DNA from: an uncultured Lachnospiraceae bacterium
GTDB lineage: Bacteria > Bacillota > Clostridia > Lachnospirales > Lachnospiraceae
DNA: 64,000 nucleotides
Reading direction: 5' to 3'
Assembly (NCBI GenBank): GCA_910586725.1
Contig: CAJUJL010000014.1
Span: forward strand, 1 to 64,000
The notes beneath the pieces were generated by a model, which was not told the DNA's origin, made no database searches, and saw only the letters and a program-made list of their open reading frames with translations. This document shows positions 25,206 through 34,098 of this stretch, in pieces. A program made the position numbers and the translations under genes. The stretch's first letter is position 1, and every line of letters starts with the position of its first letter.

Positions 25206-25297
25206 TAATCCGCTTATCTTAATGAAAATTTAATAAAATATGACTTTGTTTTTTTTGTAAATTGCTGTAAAATAAAGAAAAAAAAGGAGGAATTTAT

Positions 25298-25390
25298 ATG
25301 AATAAAAAAATAGCGGCAGGCATATGCGTTGCATTTTTGGCAGGAATTTTTGCGTATCTCCTTCATGGATGCGGCAGGGACGACGCTTGA
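25298..25390 (+). CDS. 30-residue membrane or lipoprotein-like peptide
   Basis: ATG 25298 follows AAAAAGGAGG by seven bases, an excellent site. The peptide is MNKKIAAGICVAFLAGIFAY followed by LLHGCGRDDA: two lysines, one 18-residue hydrophobic stretch, then a cysteine in a rough lipobox (LLHGC). It ends at 25390. It may be a small lipoprotein or single-pass peptide. It is too short for most gene finders. No family is recognised. It lies between the amidase and recA and is followed by a terminator. Confidence 0.6.
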   Translation: MNKKIAAGICVAFLAGIFAYLLHGCGRDDA

Positions 25391-25415
25391 CAATTGAAGT
25401 AATAAAATCTATACT
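25387..25415 (+). promoter_or_regulatory. Near-consensus promoter running into a terminator
   Basis: TTGACA at 25387-25392, exactly 17 bases, TATACT at 25410-25415. The -35 overlaps the stop codon of the small peptide gene. The expected start site, near 25422, lies inside the first arm of the terminator at 25419-25442. Confidence 0.6.
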
Positions 25416-25418
25416 GAT

Positions 25419-25450
25419 AGACAGTTGAGAAATCAGCTGTCTTTTTTTTC
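25419..25450 (+). terminator. Terminator upstream of recA
   Basis: AGACAGTTGA pairs with TCAGCTGTCT around GAAA (25419-25442), followed by T8. Confidence 0.85.
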
Positions 25451-25496
25451 ATCTAATTATCAGATAAAATCCCAAATAGAAAATATAAAAATTCGG

Positions 25497-25525
25497 TTGA
25501 CTTTTTTAGAAAAGTGTACTACTAT
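25497..25525 (+). promoter_or_regulatory. recA promoter
   Basis: TTGACT at 25497-25502, 17-base spacer, TACTAT at 25520-25525, 44 bases before the recA start. Confidence 0.8.
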
Positions 25526-25538
25526 ATTACCAGAAAAA

Positions 25539-25552
25539 CGAACATAAGTTTG
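25539..25552 (+). promoter_or_regulatory. LexA (SOS) box of recA
   Basis: CGAACATAAGTTTG fits the Firmicute SOS box CGAACRNRYGTTYG apart from one arm base. It lies between the -10 box and the ribosome binding site, where LexA would block early transcription. LexA itself is not in this window. Confidence 0.85.
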
Positions 25553-25568
25553 CATAAAGGAGAATTTT

Positions 25569-26696
25569 ATGGCCAGAGAAGATAAAAAAGAAATAAAAAA
25601 ATTAGAAAATAAGGACGACAAATTAAAAGCGCTGGACGCTGCGATTTCCCAGATTGAGAAACAGTACGGGAAAGGATCGATTATGAAACTGGGAGAGTCC
25701 GCCAAGTCTATGAACGTAGACGCTGTTCCTACCGGCTGCCTTAGCCTGGATCTCGCGCTTGGAATTGGCGGTCTGCCCAAGGGACGCGTGATTGAGGTTT
25801 ACGGTCCGGAGTCGAGCGGAAAGACGACGGTGGCCCTGCATGTTGTGGCGGAAGTGCAGAAGATGGGAGGCATTGCCGGTTTTATTGACGCGGAGCATGC
25901 GCTGGATCCGGTATACGCGAAGAGCATCGGCGTAGATGTGGATAATCTTTATATTTCGCAGCCGGACAGCGGTGAACAGGCGCTTGAGATTACGGAGACG
26001 ATGGTGCGTTCCGGCGCGGTGGATATAGTAATCGTGGATTCTGTGGCCGCGCTTGTTCCCAAGCAGGAGATTGACGGCGATATGGGGGACTCCCATGTCG
26101 GGCTTCAGGCCAGGCTGATGTCGCAGGCGCTTCGAAAACTGACGTCTGTCATCAGCAAGACAAACTGCATTGTTCTTTTTATCAACCAGCTCCGTGAAAA
26201 GGTTGGCGTGATGTTCGGCAATCCTGAGACTACAACGGGAGGCCGTGCGCTGAAATTTTATTCTTCCGTCCGGTTGGATGTCAGGAGGATAGAATCTTTA
26301 AAGCAGGCCGGGGAAGTAGTCGGAAACCATACGCGCATCAAAGTCGTAAAAAATAAAGTGGCGCCGCCGTTCCGTGAAGCGGAATTTGATATTATGTTTG
26401 GACAGGGGATTTCCAGAGAAGGAGACCTTTTAGATCTTGCGGCGGATTGCAACGTAGTCAATAAGTCCGGTGCATGGTACGCATACCAGGGTGAGAAGAT
26501 CGGACAGGGACGCGAGAATGCAAAACAGTATCTAAAAGAGCATTCGGATATAAGCAATGAAATAGAAGAAAAAGTTCGCGCGCATTATAATCTGACGGAC
26601 GCGGAGGACGCGTTGACAGAAGAGAAAGAAAAATCCGCCGGCAAAAAGGCGGAACCAAAAGCAGCGGCCGGCGTCAAAACAGATGATAAAGCATGA
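25569..26696 (+). CDS. recA: Recombinase A
   Basis: A 375-residue RecA that forms filaments on single-stranded DNA, promotes strand exchange and triggers LexA self-cleavage. Walker A is GPESSGKTT (residues 79-87); loop L1 EIDGDMGDSHVGLQARLMSQ and loop L2 INQLREKVGVMFGNPETTTGG are intact; the C-terminal tail is rich in lysine, alanine and acid. The first 20 residues are more charged than in E. coli. AAGGAG lies nine bases before the ATG. recX overlaps the stop codon. Confidence 0.98.
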   Translation: MAREDKKEIKKLENKDDKLKALDAAISQIEKQYGKGSIMKLGESAKSMNVDAVPTGCLSLDLALGIGGLPKGRVIEVYGPESSGKTTVALHVVAEVQKMGGIAGFIDAEHALDPVYAKSIGVDVDNLYISQPDSGEQALEITETMVRSGAVDIVIVDSVAALVPKQEIDGDMGDSHVGLQARLMSQALRKLTSVISKTNCIVLFINQLREKVGVMFGNPETTTGGRALKFYSSVRLDVRRIESLKQAGEVVGNHTRIKVVKNKVAPPFREAEFDIMFGQGISREGDLLDLAADCNVVNKSGAWYAYQGEKIGQGRENAKQYLKEHSDISNEIEEKVRAHYNLTDAEDALTEEKEKSAGKKAEPKAAAGVKTDDKA

Positions 26697-27319
26697 TGCG
26701 TTACATAATCACGGATTTTAAAAAAGCAGAAAAGGGCAAAATAGAACTCTGTTTCAATGAAAATATCACATTGTGGCTTTATCAGGGAGAAGCCAGGGAG
26801 TTATCCCTGGCAAAAGGGGTAGAACTGTCGGAAGATGAGTATCAGAATTTGCTGCATGAGGTCATCGGAAAGCGTGCGGTGAAACGGGCGATGCATCTGC
26901 TGGAACGCCAGGAGAGGACGGAGCGTCAGCTGCGTGAAAAGCTGATGAGAAACCGGTATCCGCAGGAAGCGGTGGAAGATGCGATTGCCTATGTAAAGAA
27001 ATACCATTATTTGGATGATGAAAGATATGCCAGAACCTTTATTCAATTTTATCAGGAAAAACGAAGTAAAATGCGGATTTGGAACGACTTGTCCAAACGC
27101 GGCATACCGAAAGATCTGATAGAAAACTGTATGGAAGAAGAGTTTGTTTCCGACGAAAAAATGCAGATATTAGATTTGCTGGAAAAGAAAAATTTTTCTT
27201 TGGATACGGCAGATCAGAATGAATGCAGAAGAATCTATCAATTTTTAATGCGCCGCGGATTTCGCGGATCGGATATTATGTCTGTCATGGAACAAAGGTA
27301 TGATTCACAAAATGCTTGA
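26693..27319 (+). CDS. recX: Regulatory protein RecX
   Basis: A 208-residue helical protein that binds RecA and caps or shortens its filaments. It has the three-helix repeats typical of RecX: AMHLLERQERTERQLREKL, VEDAIAYVKKYHYLDDERYA, KRGIPKDLIENCM, and RRGFRGSDIMSVM. It starts within the recA stop codon (ATGATG), so translation is coupled and it falls under the same SOS control. The stop codon forms part of the -35 box of the rny promoter. Confidence 0.92.
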   Translation: MMRYIITDFKKAEKGKIELCFNENITLWLYQGEARELSLAKGVELSEDEYQNLLHEVIGKRAVKRAMHLLERQERTERQLREKLMRNRYPQEAVEDAIAYVKKYHYLDDERYARTFIQFYQEKRSKMRIWNDLSKRGIPKDLIENCMEEEFVSDEKMQILDLLEKKNFSLDTADQNECRRIYQFLMRRGFRGSDIMSVMEQRYDSQNA

Positions 27320-27344
27320 CATACTTAGGAATAAAGTTTAAAAT
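27316..27344 (+). promoter_or_regulatory. rny promoter
   Basis: TTGACA at 27316-27321, 17-base spacer, TAAAAT at 27339-27344. The -35 overlaps the recX stop codon. Confidence 0.85.
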
Positions 27345-27422
27345 TTAAATGTTGTTAATTATGACAGATGAAACTTTGTTTTGTTATATGTACAATGAAA
27401 ATTGAATAAAGGAGGTGTTCCT

Positions 27423-28970
27423 GTGCAGGGAGTAATTATTGCTGTGATACTCACGTTAGCCTTTACGATACCGATTACTTGTCTGGTTACAATTGCGTAC
27501 CGCAAAAAAGTTGCGGAGCAGAAAATTGGCAGTGCGGAAGAAAGAGCCAGAGAGATCATCGACGAAGCGGTTAAAACAGCTGAGACGAAAAAGCGTGAGA
27601 CTCTATTAGAAGTCAAAGAAGAAACGATTAAAAGTAAAAATGACCTGGATAGAGAGATTCGTGAGCGAAGGGCTGAAATCCAGCGTAATGAAAGACGCAT
27701 CGTGCAAAAAGAAGAGAATCTTGATAAGAAACTCGAAGCCATTGAGAAGCGCGAAGCAGGTTTTGTTGCAAGGGAAGAAGAACTGAGCAAACAAAGAGCA
27801 GAAATTGCCAAACTAAGTGAAGAACGCGTACAGGAATTGGAACGAATTTCAGGACTTACCTCCGAACAGGCAAAAGATTACCTTTTAAAAACTGTGGAAG
27901 AAGATGTAAAACTTGATACTGCAAAATTGATCAAAGAAATGGAAAATCAGGCCAAGGAAGAAGCAGGTAAGAAGGCCAGGGATTATGTGGTGTCAGCGAT
28001 TCAGAAATGCGCCGCGGACCATGTTGCCGAAACGACAATTTCCGTTGTCCAGCTTCCGAACGATGAAATGAAAGGAAGAATTATCGGGCGTGAAGGACGC
28101 AACATTCGTACGCTGGAAACTTTGACTGGCGTCGATTTGATCATTGACGATACGCCGGAAGCCGTTGTTCTTTCCGGATTTGATCCGATTCGCAGAGAAA
28201 TAGCAAGAATCGCTTTGGAGAAATTGATTGTGGACGGACGTATTCATCCGGCCAGAATAGAAGAAATGGTAGAAAAAGCGAAAAAAGAAGTTGAGACAAT
28301 GATTCGCGAAGAAGGTGAAGCCGCTACATTAGAAGTGGGCGTTCACAGAATTCATCCGGAACTGGTGCGCTTGTTAGGCCGTATGAAATTCAGGACCAGT
28401 TATGGACAGAATGCATTGAAACATTCAATTGAGGTTGCACAGATTGCAGGACTTCTTGCCGGAGAAATCGGCGTGGACGTCAGAACGGCAAAACGTGCAG
28501 GATTATTGCATGACATTGGAAAATCAGTAGATCATGAAATGGAAGGTTCCCATATTCAGATCGGCGTTGAATTATGTAGGAAATACAAAGAGTCTCCACT
28601 GATTATCAATGCGGTAGAAGCGCATCATGGCGACGTGGAGCCAGAGACTTTGATTGCATGTCTGGTACAAGCTGCAGATACTATCAGCGCGGCAAGGCCG
28701 GGGGCAAGACGTGAAACATTAGAAACATATTCCAACAGATTGAAACAGTTAGAAGATATTACAGATGGTTTTAAAGGGGTAGAAAAATCTTTTGCCATTC
28801 AGGCAGGTAGAGAGATTCGGGTAATGGTAGTTCCTGAACAAATCAGTGATGCCGATATGGTATTGCTGGCGCGTAACATTTCCAAACAGATTGAGTCTGA
28901 ATTGGAATATCCGGGACAGATTAAAATAAATGTAATTCGTGAATCCCGTGTGGTTGATTACGCAAAGTAG
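27423..28970 (+). CDS. rny: Ribonuclease Y
   Basis: A 515-residue membrane-anchored endoribonuclease that begins decay of mRNA in Firmicutes. It has an N-terminal membrane helix (residues 3-22), a long coiled coil (25-190), a KH domain (IIGREGRNIRTLETLTGVDL) and an HD domain (LLHDIGKSVDHEMEG, with HHGDVEPET later). GTG 27423 is chosen because AAAGGAGGTG ends five bases upstream; an in-frame TTG 21 bases earlier contains that site. Own promoter and terminator. Confidence 0.97.
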   Translation: MQGVIIAVILTLAFTIPITCLVTIAYRKKVAEQKIGSAEERAREIIDEAVKTAETKKRETLLEVKEETIKSKNDLDREIRERRAEIQRNERRIVQKEENLDKKLEAIEKREAGFVAREEELSKQRAEIAKLSEERVQELERISGLTSEQAKDYLLKTVEEDVKLDTAKLIKEMENQAKEEAGKKARDYVVSAIQKCAADHVAETTISVVQLPNDEMKGRIIGREGRNIRTLETLTGVDLIIDDTPEAVVLSGFDPIRREIARIALEKLIVDGRIHPARIEEMVEKAKKEVETMIREEGEAATLEVGVHRIHPELVRLLGRMKFRTSYGQNALKHSIEVAQIAGLLAGEIGVDVRTAKRAGLLHDIGKSVDHEMEGSHIQIGVELCRKYKESPLIINAVEAHHGDVEPETLIACLVQAADTISAARPGARRETLETYSNRLKQLEDITDGFKGVEKSFAIQAGREIRVMVVPEQISDADMVLLARNISKQIESELEYPGQIKINVIRESRVVDYAK

Positions 28971-28978
28971 GAAATCAT

Positions 28979-29012
28979 AAAGCAGTCAATGATTGTCATT
29001 GGCTGCTTTTTT
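28979..29012 (+). terminator. Terminator after rny
   Basis: AGCAGTCAATGA pairs with TCATTGGCTGCT around TTG, followed by T-run. Confidence 0.9.
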
Positions 29013-29031
29013 AAATGAGAAGGAGGAAATT

Positions 29032-29571
29032 ATGGTTCAAACGTTAAAACGAGTAAAGAGAGAGCTGGTAAAAAAAGGCGTTATCGTAGATATGTATGCA
29101 GATCATATTGAGATGCCGGACGGAAAAACAGTCGTATGGGATTATATTGAACACAGAAAGGGAGCGGCGGCAATTTTGGCGGTATTGCCGGACAGTAAAA
29201 TTATTATGGTGAAACAGTATCGCAATGCCATAGACCGGATTACGTTGGAAATTCCGGCTGGTTCGAGAGACAGCGTTACGGAAGATACCGCAGTTTGCGC
29301 TAAGAGAGAATTGGAAGAGGAAACGGGATACGTTTGCGGCAAACTGGAAAAGATGCTGTCTTTAAAATCTACGGTTGCATTCTGCAATGAGTTCATTGAT
29401 GTTTATCTGGCGACGGATCTTACACCAGGCAAACAGAATCTGGATGAAGACGAGTTCATAGATATTGCGGCATATGATCTGGATGAATTATGTGAAAAGA
29501 TTTATGCGGGAGAAATTCAGGACGCAAAAACAGTAGCGGCAATATTGGCTTACGCAAATCAGATCAAATAA
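29032..29571 (+). CDS. nudF: Nudix hydrolase, ADP-ribose pyrophosphatase type
   Basis: A 179-residue enzyme with the Nudix helix in CAKRELEEETGYVCG and a preceding LEIPAGSRDS loop, the pattern of ADP-ribose pyrophosphatases that split ADP-ribose into AMP and ribose 5-phosphate. AGGAGG lies six bases before the ATG at 29032. It is followed by the SpoIIM homologue after 64 bases, an order seen in many Clostridia. Confidence 0.9.
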   Translation: MVQTLKRVKRELVKKGVIVDMYADHIEMPDGKTVVWDYIEHRKGAAAILAVLPDSKIIMVKQYRNAIDRITLEIPAGSRDSVTEDTAVCAKRELEEETGYVCGKLEKMLSLKSTVAFCNEFIDVYLATDLTPGKQNLDEDEFIDIAAYDLDELCEKIYAGEIQDAKTVAAILAYANQIK

Positions 29572-29635
29572 TGTCTGTGGAATAAATAAGCCTGTTTGGA
29601 CATATGTTAGGATGATAAGAATATGGACGTGTAAT

Positions 29636-30202
29636 ATGAAGAAAAATACAGCATTGTTTTTTTTGGTTTTTCTTAGCGGTGTTATTTGCGCAAATATTCT
29701 GGGAGTGGTTTCCGGCAGAGAACTGGGAGCTATGAATGAATATTTTATCAACCGATATATGTATGCGAATATACAGGGGAAAGAGTTGTTCCCGTTTTTA
29801 TTTTATAAAAGGATACCGGAATTTCTGATGCTTCTGGTTTTGAGCATTGGAATTTACGGAACTTTTATTATAGACGCTTATATTTGTTATCTTGGATTTT
29901 CCGTAGGTTTTTTATCCGTAATTGCAATCATGAATTATGGGGTCAAAGGAATTCTTCTGATATTTGGTTTCTTTCTGCCCCAGTGGATTTTTTATGCGCC
30001 GATGTTGGTTTTATGGCGGTATGAGCTGCGTAATTTCAAAAGGGCGAGAAAGGAATATGTTCCGACGGAACAAAAGAGAAGGCGCCGCATAAAATTTGCA
30101 ATTACAATGTTGCTGGCTGGAATTATGATTTTGATTGGGCTTTTTATGGAGAGTTATTGGAATCCGTTGTTTTTACAGAATATGATACGGGTTGTGGGAT
30201 AG
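29636..30202 (+). CDS. spoIIM: Stage II sporulation protein M homologue
   Basis: About 188 residues with five or six membrane segments: KKNTALFFLVFLSGVICANI at the start, FLMLLVLSIGIYGTF, FSVGFLSVIAIMNYGVKG and a last segment FAITMLLAGIMILIGLF. SpoIIM, with SpoIID and SpoIIP, drives engulfment of the forespore. The start is uncertain: ATG 29636 gives the cleaner N-terminus, ATG 29612 adds eight residues; both have weak ribosome binding sites. It supports a spore-forming host. A terminator follows. Confidence 0.78.
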   Translation: MKKNTALFFLVFLSGVICANILGVVSGRELGAMNEYFINRYMYANIQGKELFPFLFYKRIPEFLMLLVLSIGIYGTFIIDAYICYLGFSVGFLSVIAIMNYGVKGILLIFGFFLPQWIFYAPMLVLWRYELRNFKRARKEYVPTEQKRRRRIKFAITMLLAGIMILIGLFMESYWNPLFLQNMIRVVG

Positions 30203-30221
30203 GAACGATGGAAAGAAAATT

Positions 30222-30269
30222 GGCTTTTCGTATGGTGTTATGACAATACCATATGGAAAGCCGTTTTTT
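30222..30269 (+). terminator. Terminator after spoIIM
   Basis: GGCTTTTCGTATGGT at 30222-30236 pairs with ACCATATGGAAAGCC at 30248-30262 (two G-T pairs), then T6. Confidence 0.88.
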
Positions 30270-30327
30270 GTGCCTGTATTTATAATGGAAATAATTTTAT
30301 TCTATAAAAATATATTTTTTTTGTGAA

Positions 30328-30356
30328 TTGACTTGATATGAAATATATTATAAAAT
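30328..30356 (+). promoter_or_regulatory. Promoter of the secreted protease
   Basis: TTGACT at 30328-30333, 17-base spacer, TAAAAT at 30351-30356, 50 bases before the start codon. Confidence 0.75.
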
Positions 30357-30405
30357 GAAATTGTAATATACTATTGTTTTAGTTGTGGTAGAAGGGAGAA
30401 TGTAT

Positions 30406-32496
30406 ATGGGTAAAAAGAAAAGATCAATGAGTGTGGCTTTAGCGGTTAGTATGTTTTGTTCAATTTTGGGAGGTTTTGGTCTGGAGACAAAAGCGCAGGA
30501 ACCGGCAGCAGAGAAAGCGTATGTAATTATTGCGGAGAATGACAAGATTTACGAGGAAGTGGCGGAAGAAATAGATACTGATATTACGGTGGAGACGCCG
30601 GTCTTATCTGAAAATAATGTGCTGATTGCAGATTTGACAGAAGGAGAGGCGAAAATACTTTCGGAACGGGAAGATGTACTGATTGAGGAAGATATTGTTC
30701 TTTCCGGCAGTACGATCAAGGGAGAGTCTGGCAATGCGTACACAATGTTTGAGAGAAAAGAAGCTTTGAAAAGAAAAAAAGAGGAAATTTATCAACGAAT
30801 GGAAGAAGAGGAGAATGCATCAGGTGAACAGGATCCGGAATATGAGTGGAATTTGCAGGCGATTCATGCGGACGGAGTTTCTGCAGAAGAAAACGAAAGT
30901 CAGCAGAAAGTAAAGGTAGCCGTATTGGATTCCGGTGTGGATTACGTATCCGGCATAAACCTGACAGGATATGTGAATTTTATAGAAGGAGAGGAAGCTC
31001 TGTCCCCCATATTTCAGGATCTGAGCGGACATGGAACGGGAATAGCCGGAATTATTGCAGGTACCGGAGAAAATGATATTTATGGCGTAAATCCGGATGT
31101 GGAGTTATATTCTGTTAAAGTATTGGATGAATGCAACAGGGCGCCGCTTAGCAGAATTATACGTGGCATTTATTGGTGTATGGAAAATGATATTGATATT
31201 ATCAATATGAGTTTTGGAACGACAGTTTGTTCCCAGGCATTAAAACAGGCAGTTTCAGATGCATATGCAGCGAATATTTTGATGGTCGGCGCAGCGGGAA
31301 ACGATGGAGGAGAAGTAGAATATCCGGCGGCGTTTGAGGAAGTCATGGCTGTGGCAGCTGCCAATGCACAGGCACAAATGAGTGATTTCAGCAATGAGGG
31401 AGAAGAGTTGGACGTTGCAGCGCCGGGTGATAAAATACGTACAACAGGATTTTTTGGCGGAAATGTAGTTACGCATGGAACAAGTATTGCTGTACCGCAT
31501 GTAACGGGCGTAGCTTCGTTATTGTGGGAAAAAGATCTTTCAAAATCAAATGAGTTTATCCGACAGTTAATCAATTTCAGTTCCCGGAAAATGGAGGGTA
31601 TGACGGAATGCGGGCTTTTGGACGCAGAGTACGCATTGGAGATTTATGATGAGTTTTCGCAGAATTTCAAGGATGGAGAATTAAAAGAAAATAACATAAT
31701 TCCGGAAAATGTCAAAACACCGGAAACATTTGATTATGTGGAAGAAGATGAGACTTATGTGGAGGGGAGATGGCATACTGGAAGGCATGGAGAAATAATT
31801 GATGCCAAAAAGGATGCGCATGGTTTATCTACTGAAGTAATTGAAATAGTAAAACAAGGAGCTGTGTATCCGGATGATAAGAAATCCTTTTGGAACGGTT
31901 CTATAAATAATCCATGGTGGCATGGTCGATGGATACATCCGGATGGAGTGAGTGAAGTAAATTATGTGGCAGCGATTGATATGATTACGTATATTGCCCT
32001 TGATGGAGGAGAGGATATTGCTTCCTACAATGATTATAAATTGTTTGAAGGAATGAGCAGCAAAGTATTTAATGAAATTAAAGCGGATCTTCTTTCTTTA
32101 AATGCGAAATTTGGAGCGTTGTTATCAACTAATAATACAAGAAAAAATCGCAAATATTTTATGTATGGATGTGCGCTGCATACATTGGCGGATATCTTTG
32201 CCCATTCTACGACACAGGGAAATGGAACGTTTATTGACCATACTGATAATAAGGAAATAGATGCAGATAATATTAAGTATTATGGAAGACGATATAATGT
32301 AGCAAAAGAAGCTACATTATATAGCTTGATAATGTTGAAACAAGATCTTTATACCGATGGAGCAGAAATAATACAGGCATTGAAAGCTCAATATCAGACT
32401 GCGTCTTATAAAATAATAAAAATTAAAAAATATGTAAACGAAAATGGATATTCAGATCCAATACTTTCGCAAGTGACAATTAGCAGTCCGAAATAG
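30406..32496 (+). CDS. Secreted subtilase fused to a zinc phospholipase C-like domain
   Basis: A 696-residue exported protein. Residues 1-30 are a signal peptide (GKKKR, hydrophobic core, cut near TKAQ). Residues 35-150 resemble a protease propeptide with a charged helix. Residues 165-412 are an S8 subtilase with full triad: Asp175 (AVLDSGVD), His209 (SGHGTGIAG), Ser360 (HGTSIAVPHVTG), and oxyanion Asn299 (GAAGND). Residues 455-690 form a second domain with YGCALHTLADIFAHSTTQGN: His592, Asp596, His600 match the HxxxDxxxH-type zinc site of phospholipase C/HET-C-like folds (GxALHTLxDFxAHS). I know of no described subtilase with this partner. ATG 30406 is eight bases after AAGGGA. An LRR protein gene follows after 38 bases. 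Confidence 0.8.
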   Translation: MGKKKRSMSVALAVSMFCSILGGFGLETKAQEPAAEKAYVIIAENDKIYEEVAEEIDTDITVETPVLSENNVLIADLTEGEAKILSEREDVLIEEDIVLSGSTIKGESGNAYTMFERKEALKRKKEEIYQRMEEEENASGEQDPEYEWNLQAIHADGVSAEENESQQKVKVAVLDSGVDYVSGINLTGYVNFIEGEEALSPIFQDLSGHGTGIAGIIAGTGENDIYGVNPDVELYSVKVLDECNRAPLSRIIRGIYWCMENDIDIINMSFGTTVCSQALKQAVSDAYAANILMVGAAGNDGGEVEYPAAFEEVMAVAAANAQAQMSDFSNEGEELDVAAPGDKIRTTGFFGGNVVTHGTSIAVPHVTGVASLLWEKDLSKSNEFIRQLINFSSRKMEGMTECGLLDAEYALEIYDEFSQNFKDGELKENNIIPENVKTPETFDYVEEDETYVEGRWHTGRHGEIIDAKKDAHGLSTEVIEIVKQGAVYPDDKKSFWNGSINNPWWHGRWIHPDGVSEVNYVAAIDMITYIALDGGEDIASYNDYKLFEGMSSKVFNEIKADLLSLNAKFGALLSTNNTRKNRKYFMYGCALHTLADIFAHSTTQGNGTFIDHTDNKEIDADNIKYYGRRYNVAKEATLYSLIMLKQDLYTDGAEIIQALKAQYQTASYKIIKIKKYVNENGYSDPILSQVTISSPK

Positions 32497-32534
32497 TATG
32501 ATTTTCTAATTTTTAAGACGGGAGGCTTATAATT

Positions 32535-33881
32535 ATGAAAAAAAATATAGTGGCCGTATGTTTCGTTATAATATGCATACTTTTTATACAAAGATCTGAT
32601 CTGTATGCATTTAACGATGTCGTGCCAAATGATGAAACCGGAATACCGGATAAAGTATTATATCAGGAAATATTAGAAAGTCTGGATAAAACGGAAAACG
32701 AAACTTTTACAAAGCAGGAAGCGTCTTCCCTGCAGAGACTGATAGTGCATACAGGAGTACAATCGTATCAAGGTATTGGGCTTTTAAGCGGTTTGCGTGG
32801 TTTAGAGGTAGATCGTGCGAAATTAAATAACAGTCAATTAGAGGTAATAGCAGCCGAGCTCCCGCAATTGAAATATTTGACGGCGTGCCATAATAAGTTA
32901 ACTTCTCTGCAGGCGTTTGGAAACATGAAAAACCTGAGTTCTCTGGATATAAGCTTTAACAGCCTGGAAAATCTGGAGGGAATTGAGCAGCTGACGTCTC
33001 TTGAGACTTTGAATGCTGAAGGAAATAAGATCAAAAGCATTTCATCGGGTGCGGAATTGCCGACCTTAAAGAGTTTAGATCTAATGTACAATCAATTGAC
33101 CAGCTTAAAAGGGCTGGAAAGGGCGAAAAATATTGAACATCTGAATTTAATTGGCAACCAATTGACTAATTTAAAAGGCATAAAGGAACTGAAAAATATA
33201 AAAGAATTGGCTTTGTCTGATAATCAATTAACCAATTTAAAAGGAATTGAAAAGTTGAAAAAGCTGGATTCTTTAAGAGTAGAGAAAAACAAATTGACAA
33301 GTATAAAAGGAATTCGAAATTTAAAAAAAATTACAGAATTGTGGCTTCGAGATAACAGACTGGTAAAGGTAGATGAAATAAAATATTTAAAGAATTTGAG
33401 AAGCTTATATTTATCCTATAATCAAATAAAAAAACTGCCTGATTTAAAAAAAATGAAATATTTATATTCCACAGATTTGTATGGAAATTATTTGACGGAA
33501 CAGGAGATCAGAAGCAAACTTCCGGAAAGATGTTTTGCAATAGATGAGAAATGGATCAGGAGGGAATTTTTATTACAGCGGCAAAATTTTAAGGTTTCAT
33601 TCGTGAAACCTGCAAAATCATCTAAAATCACGAAAAATACAAAAAAAATTATAGGCAAAATCCCAAATGAGCACTATAAAAAGCTCAAGGTATTTTTAAG
33701 GTTGCCGGGAGAGGAATCGTCCATGTGCGTAAAACCGGATAAGAACGGCAAATTTGTATTCAAAAAGTTAAATCTCAAACCATATGCCGGAAAAGAGGCG
33801 AAACTGGATATATATTATTATGACGGCCTTACAGACAGAGGGGAGCGTGTAAATCAGATTATATTCAAGGTGAAAAAGTAG
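32535..33881 (+). CDS. Secreted leucine-rich-repeat protein (internalin-like)
   Basis: A 448-residue protein with a signal peptide (residues 1-25, KKNIVAVCFVIICILF). Residues about 85-330 hold eleven 22-residue repeats of the type LxxLxxLxLxxNxLTxLKGI, as in internalins. The C-terminal part (345-448) looks like a beta domain of the Ig or carboxypeptidase-regulatory type (LKVFLRLPGEESSMCV, GKFVFKKLNLKPYAGK). There is no LPXTG motif or membrane anchor, so it is released or bound by other means. The GGAGG site is nine bases before the ATG. The short gap to the protease gene suggests an operon in which the LRR may bind the same target or hold the protease. Confidence 0.85.
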   Translation: MKKNIVAVCFVIICILFIQRSDLYAFNDVVPNDETGIPDKVLYQEILESLDKTENETFTKQEASSLQRLIVHTGVQSYQGIGLLSGLRGLEVDRAKLNNSQLEVIAAELPQLKYLTACHNKLTSLQAFGNMKNLSSLDISFNSLENLEGIEQLTSLETLNAEGNKIKSISSGAELPTLKSLDLMYNQLTSLKGLERAKNIEHLNLIGNQLTNLKGIKELKNIKELALSDNQLTNLKGIEKLKKLDSLRVEKNKLTSIKGIRNLKKITELWLRDNRLVKVDEIKYLKNLRSLYLSYNQIKKLPDLKKMKYLYSTDLYGNYLTEQEIRSKLPERCFAIDEKWIRREFLLQRQNFKVSFVKPAKSSKITKNTKKIIGKIPNEHYKKLKVFLRLPGEESSMCVKPDKNGKFVFKKLNLKPYAGKEAKLDIYYYDGLTDRGERVNQIIFKVKK

Positions 33882-33936
33882 AAGGACAGAGCGAATGTGC
33901 TCGCTGAAAAAATTGATGATTGACATATAAAACAAA

Positions 33937-34028
33937 GGCATCCGTACGATCGAAAGCAGTAACCGAACAGTTACATGCACAAACGCAAAAGTTTGCGGCA
34001 ACGGCTTTCATAGATACGGATGCTTTTT
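33937..34028. repeat. Branched palindromic element between convergent genes
   Basis: The outer stem is GCATCCGTA (33938-33946) with TACGGATGC (34015-34023). A second stem is GAAAGC (33952-33957) with GCTTTC (34004-34009). Inside lie two hairpins: GTAAC/GTTAC (33959-33963, 33970-33974) and CGCAA/TTGCG (33984-33988, 33993-33997). T5 follows on the forward strand. It can act as a terminator for the LRR gene and, on the other strand, for DAHP synthase, but is more complex than that needs. Confidence 0.6.
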
Positions 34029-34098
34029 ATGCCTGTCTGATAGAATGGAAAAGCAATATGGAAAGACAGCGGGGCGTTACAAAAGGAACAGAATCGTA

